DNA from: a delta proteobacterium MLS_D
GTDB taxonomy: Bacteria > Desulfobacterota > Syntrophia > Syntrophales > UBA2210
Length of the DNA: 56,823 nucleotides
Direction of reading: 5' to 3'
NCBI GenBank assembly: GCA_002030015.1
Contig: LQBH01000003.1
Location: 1-56,823 of the forward strand
The notes under the pieces are model-generated. The model searched no databases and had not been told where the DNA came from. It saw only the letters and a list, made by a program, of their open reading frames with translations. A program made the position numbers and the translations under genes. Positions 54,318-56,823 of the stretch are shown here, piece after piece. Numbering within the stretch: the first letter of the stretch is position 1; each line of letters starts with the position of its first letter.

Positions 54318-56390
54318 ATGGGCAAAGAACTGCTGCTTGAAATAGGAACCGAGGAAATTCCGGCGGCCTTTCTGCCGAAAACGATCCGCCATATAGAAGA
54401 AGTACTGCCGCGGGAACTTTCGCGACTTCACATTCCTCACGGTACCGTGAAGGTCATGGCTACGCCTCGCCGCATTTTTGCGGCCGTAAGCGACCTGGCC
54501 GAACGCCAGGAGGACCGGGTGGAGGAAAAACTGGGACCGGCCGTCCGGGTCGCTTTCGACGAATCGGGAAACCCGACGAAGGCCGCCGCGGGCTTCGCGC
54601 GGGGGCAGGGCCTGGACGTGGCACAGCTCGAACGGATCGTCACCGACAAGGGAGAATACCTTGCAGCCCGGAAAAACATCGCCGGCGAGTCAACTAGTTT
54701 CATTCTGGCGTCGTTTCTGCCTGGCTTTATTCTGTCCATTCCTTTTCAGAAATCCATGCGCTGGATGGATCTGGATATACGGTTCGCCCGCCCCATTCAC
54801 TGGATACTGGCCGTTTTCGGCGGAGAAGCCGTTTCTTTCCGCATCGGCAACATCGAAAGCGGCGGGACGAGCAGGGGACACCGTTTCATGAGTCCCGGCG
54901 AGTTCGAGGCGGCGTCATTGGAGGAATACCTGCGCGAAACCAGGGAGCGTTTCGTCATCGTCGACCCGGAGGAACGCAGGCTCATTATCCGTCGGGAAGC
55001 GGCGAGAGCGGCCGAATCCGCGGGAGGCCGGGTACTGGACAACACCGACCTGCTGGAAGAAGTCACCTATCTCGTGGAGTATCCCTCTGTCATATGCGGC
55101 GGTTTCGACCGCGCCTTTCTCGATCTTCCACGGGAAGTGCTTGTCACCTCGATGATGAAACACCAAAAGTACTTCGCCGTCGTCGATGACGAGGGCAACC
55201 TGCTCCCGTACTTCGTAACCGTCAACAACACCGAACCGCGGAACCCGGCCGTCGTGGCCGCCGGGAATGAAAAGGTACTCCGGGCCCGACTCACCGACGC
55301 GCGGTTTTTCTTCGAGGAAGACCGAAAAAAGCCGCTCGAACAGGGATTGGAAGCCCTCAAGAATGTTGTTTTTCACAGCCTCATGGGAACGTCCTACGAA
55401 AAGGTCATGCGTTTCCGTAAACTGGCGGCCTCCATAACAGAAAAAGTTAATCCGGAGCTGGCGTCGACGGTCGACAGGGCTGTTCTTCTCTGCAAGGCGG
55501 ATCTCGAAACACAGATGGTGTATGAATTCCCTGAGCTCCAGGGTGTCATGGGCCGGGAATACGCCCTGCTCCAGGGCGAAGATCCGGCGGTGGCCCGGGC
55601 CGTCTACGAACATTACCTGCCCGTCCAGGCCGGCGGCGACCTTCCGGAATCCGACATCGGCGCCATCGTCGGCATCGCCGACAAGACGGACACCATCACG
55701 GCCTGTTTCGGCGTGAATCTCATTCCCACGGGAACGGCCGATCCCTACGCCCTGAGACGGCAGGCACTGGGCGTGATAAACATCATTTTAAATAAAAACT
55801 GGCGGCTGTCCCTGGACGACCTGGTCGATCAAAGCCTGGCGACCATGACGTCCATACTCAAGCGACCCGTCGAGGAAACCAGGTCGGACGTTCTGGACTT
55901 CTTCAGGGGACGTTTCGAAAACCAGCTCATCAGCCAGGGACATCCCTATGATGTCGTCGACGCCGTATTGAGCACCGGTGGAAACGATCTTGTGGACAGC
56001 GCCGCCAGGATCGAGGCCGTGGAAGTATTCAAAAATCATCCCGATTTCGAGCCCCTGGTGACGGCCTTCAAACGGATCGTGAATATTTTAAAGGGATTCG
56101 ACGGCGGAACTATCGACGAAACGCTTTTCGAATCGGACGCCGAGAAAAATCTCTACGAAACCTACCGGAATATCGGCGGGGAAGCGGGCACGGCCCTCGA
56201 TGAAGACGATTATCGGGAAGCCCTGTCTCTCCTGGCCCGACTGCGGAAACCCGTGGACGCCTTCTTTGAATCCGTTCTTGTCATGGCTGACGACGAGCGA
56301 ATCCGGTCGAACAGGCTCGCACTGCTCGCGGACATGGCGGAACTTTTTTTCCGCGTGGCTGATTTTTCAAAACTGGTCACCGATCACTAA
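54318..56390 (+). CDS. glyS: glycine-tRNA ligase beta subunit
   Basis: tRNA-recognition subunit of glycyl-tRNA synthetase. 690 residues, full length. The N-terminus KELLLEIGTEEIPAAF is diagnostic. Further family stretches are KSMRWMDLDIRFARPIHWI, VTSMMKHQKYFAVVD, FFEEDRKKPLEQ and DADPYALRRQA-like TADPYALRRQALGVINI. The C-terminus holds the anticodon-binding DALR-type domain. Ends the two-gene operon; no strong terminator follows. Confidence 0.96.
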   Translation: MGKELLLEIGTEEIPAAFLPKTIRHIEEVLPRELSRLHIPHGTVKVMATPRRIFAAVSDLAERQEDRVEEKLGPAVRVAFDESGNPTKAAAGFARGQGLDVAQLERIVTDKGEYLAARKNIAGESTSFILASFLPGFILSIPFQKSMRWMDLDIRFARPIHWILAVFGGEAVSFRIGNIESGGTSRGHRFMSPGEFEAASLEEYLRETRERFVIVDPEERRLIIRREAARAAESAGGRVLDNTDLLEEVTYLVEYPSVICGGFDRAFLDLPREVLVTSMMKHQKYFAVVDDEGNLLPYFVTVNNTEPRNPAVVAAGNEKVLRARLTDARFFFEEDRKKPLEQGLEALKNVVFHSLMGTSYEKVMRFRKLAASITEKVNPELASTVDRAVLLCKADLETQMVYEFPELQGVMGREYALLQGEDPAVARAVYEHYLPVQAGGDLPESDIGAIVGIADKTDTITACFGVNLIPTGTADPYALRRQALGVINIILNKNWRLSLDDLVDQSLATMTSILKRPVEETRSDVLDFFRGRFENQLISQGHPYDVVDAVLSTGGNDLVDSAARIEAVEVFKNHPDFEPLVTAFKRIVNILKGFDGGTIDETLFESDAEKNLYETYRNIGGEAGTALDEDDYREALSLLARLRKPVDAFFESVLVMADDERIRSNRLALLADMAELFFRVADFSKLVTDH

Positions 56391-56823
56391 AATTCCGTTG
56401 CGTCACCAACGTTAAAAACGGGAACAGGTCCCGGCAAATGCGGCATGCCGTCATCATCAAAGCGATCCCCCAAATCCGCGATCGGTTTAGCCTGTTCATG
56501 GTACAGACGGTTTAACACCCCGTTAATTCGGTAAGACACGGGTTTTTATTCCCTCCCCCTCGAGGGGAGAGGGTTGGGGTGGGGGTGAAAAAGCAGGTGT
56601 GCAATAGTGCCGCGAAACCTCCGGAGAAAAATCATGCCTGGCGCAGGCAGCCCATCCCCTTAATCCCCTCCCTCCAGGGGAAGGGACAGGGAAAATGTGG
56701 CCCCTCACCCATGGCTTCTCGTCTCTCTGTTATATCCTTCGACTTTGCATACTGATGACCCGGTATTCTGCTCTACAGAAAATCAATCGCGGATGTGGCC
56801 CCCCCGATTTCTGTTGCATTGAC
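56391..56823. other. 433-base terminal region without gene
   Basis: No convincing coding sequence. It contains two related GC-rich palindromic repeats (about 56541-56708). The flanking sequence up to the window end shows no tRNA, promoter or family signature that I can recognise. Confidence 0.5.
56541..56708. repeat. pair of CCCTC/GAGGG intergenic palindromic repeats
   Basis: The left module (about 56541-56590) has CCCTCCCCCTCGAGGGGAGAGGG, here named by its arms CCCTC and GAGGG, followed by a GGTTGGGGTGGGGGTGA tail. The right module (about 56655-56708) has CCCCTCCCTCCAGGGG and AAGGGACAGGG. Such hairpins are widespread dispersed elements between bacterial genes. The 60 bases between them show no gene. 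Confidence 0.6.

Overview
The window is an intact, gene-dense chromosomal segment (about 57 kb, GC-rich, 45 protein genes called plus one putative leader peptide) from a Gram-negative anaerobe. It is most likely a member of the Desulfobacterota (former Deltaproteobacteria), possibly near the syntrophic lineages. The reasons are: an EF-G with the 'HIDSGKTT' G1 motif typical of the mitochondrial/spdEFG1 branch; a sulfide-type Thi4 and a ThiD-ThiN fusion instead of ThiG/ThiE; an ADP-forming acyl-CoA synthetase alpha-type protein; many PAS histidine kinases; the order queA-tgt-yajC-secD-secF-lepB; and sigma-54 and FliA-like promoters. The taxonomic call is inference from these gene families. I saw no tRNA, rRNA, CRISPR array, insertion sequence or prophage gene.

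Layout. 1-5.4 kb: proC faces a reverse operon of an HD-GYP phosphodiesterase, tsaC and rng. 5.2-11.4 kb: fusA behind a strong promoter, a P-loop ATPase, a DjlA-like co-chaperone, a DUF6125-like protein, a lytic transglycosylase and a lipoprotein whose start lies in a dispersed palindromic repeat. 11.4-17.9 kb: the most unusual locus. A reverse operon (59-residue membrane protein, Cache/PAS histidine kinase, NtrC-type regulator) stands back to back with a sigma-54 promoter that drives an orphan, signal-peptide-bearing ATP synthase c subunit and a Cache-domain membrane protein with no output domain. The small protein and the Cache protein both end in a run of aspartates. 18-25 kb: a soluble hybrid kinase, an SLC13 transporter, an acyl-CoA synthetase (NDP-forming) alpha-type protein and a HAD protein. 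25.2-29.7 kb: a reverse thiamine operon under a TPP riboswitch (thiamine pyrophosphokinase, thiDN, thi4, thiC).

29.7-35.7 kb: an enolase-superfamily enzyme, an HU protein, an exported isoaspartyl methyltransferase coupled to a membrane-embedded spermidine-synthase-like protein, and a Usp protein. 36-42.3 kb: tRNA queuosine genes (queA, tgt) followed by the Sec accessory genes (yajC, secD, secF), a DUF456 protein and signal peptidase I. 42.3-45.3 kb: a pyrimidine operon (pyrR-pyrB-pyrC) behind a strong sigma-70 promoter, an 11-codon leader ORF and an intrinsic terminator, together an attenuator. 45.4-50.8 kb: mgtE-recO, then two overlapping chemoreceptor genes behind a FliA-like promoter, the second with an altered signalling tip. 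50.8-56.4 kb: a REC-PAS histidine kinase, then glyQ-glyS. The last 430 bases hold GC-rich intergenic palindromes.

Two groups of genes appear to act as systems: the two-component/sigma-54/c-subunit/Cache locus, which I cannot match to any described system, and the thiamine route of archaeal type (ThiC, Thi4, ThiDN), in which a pyrophosphokinase rather than ThiL is co-encoded.
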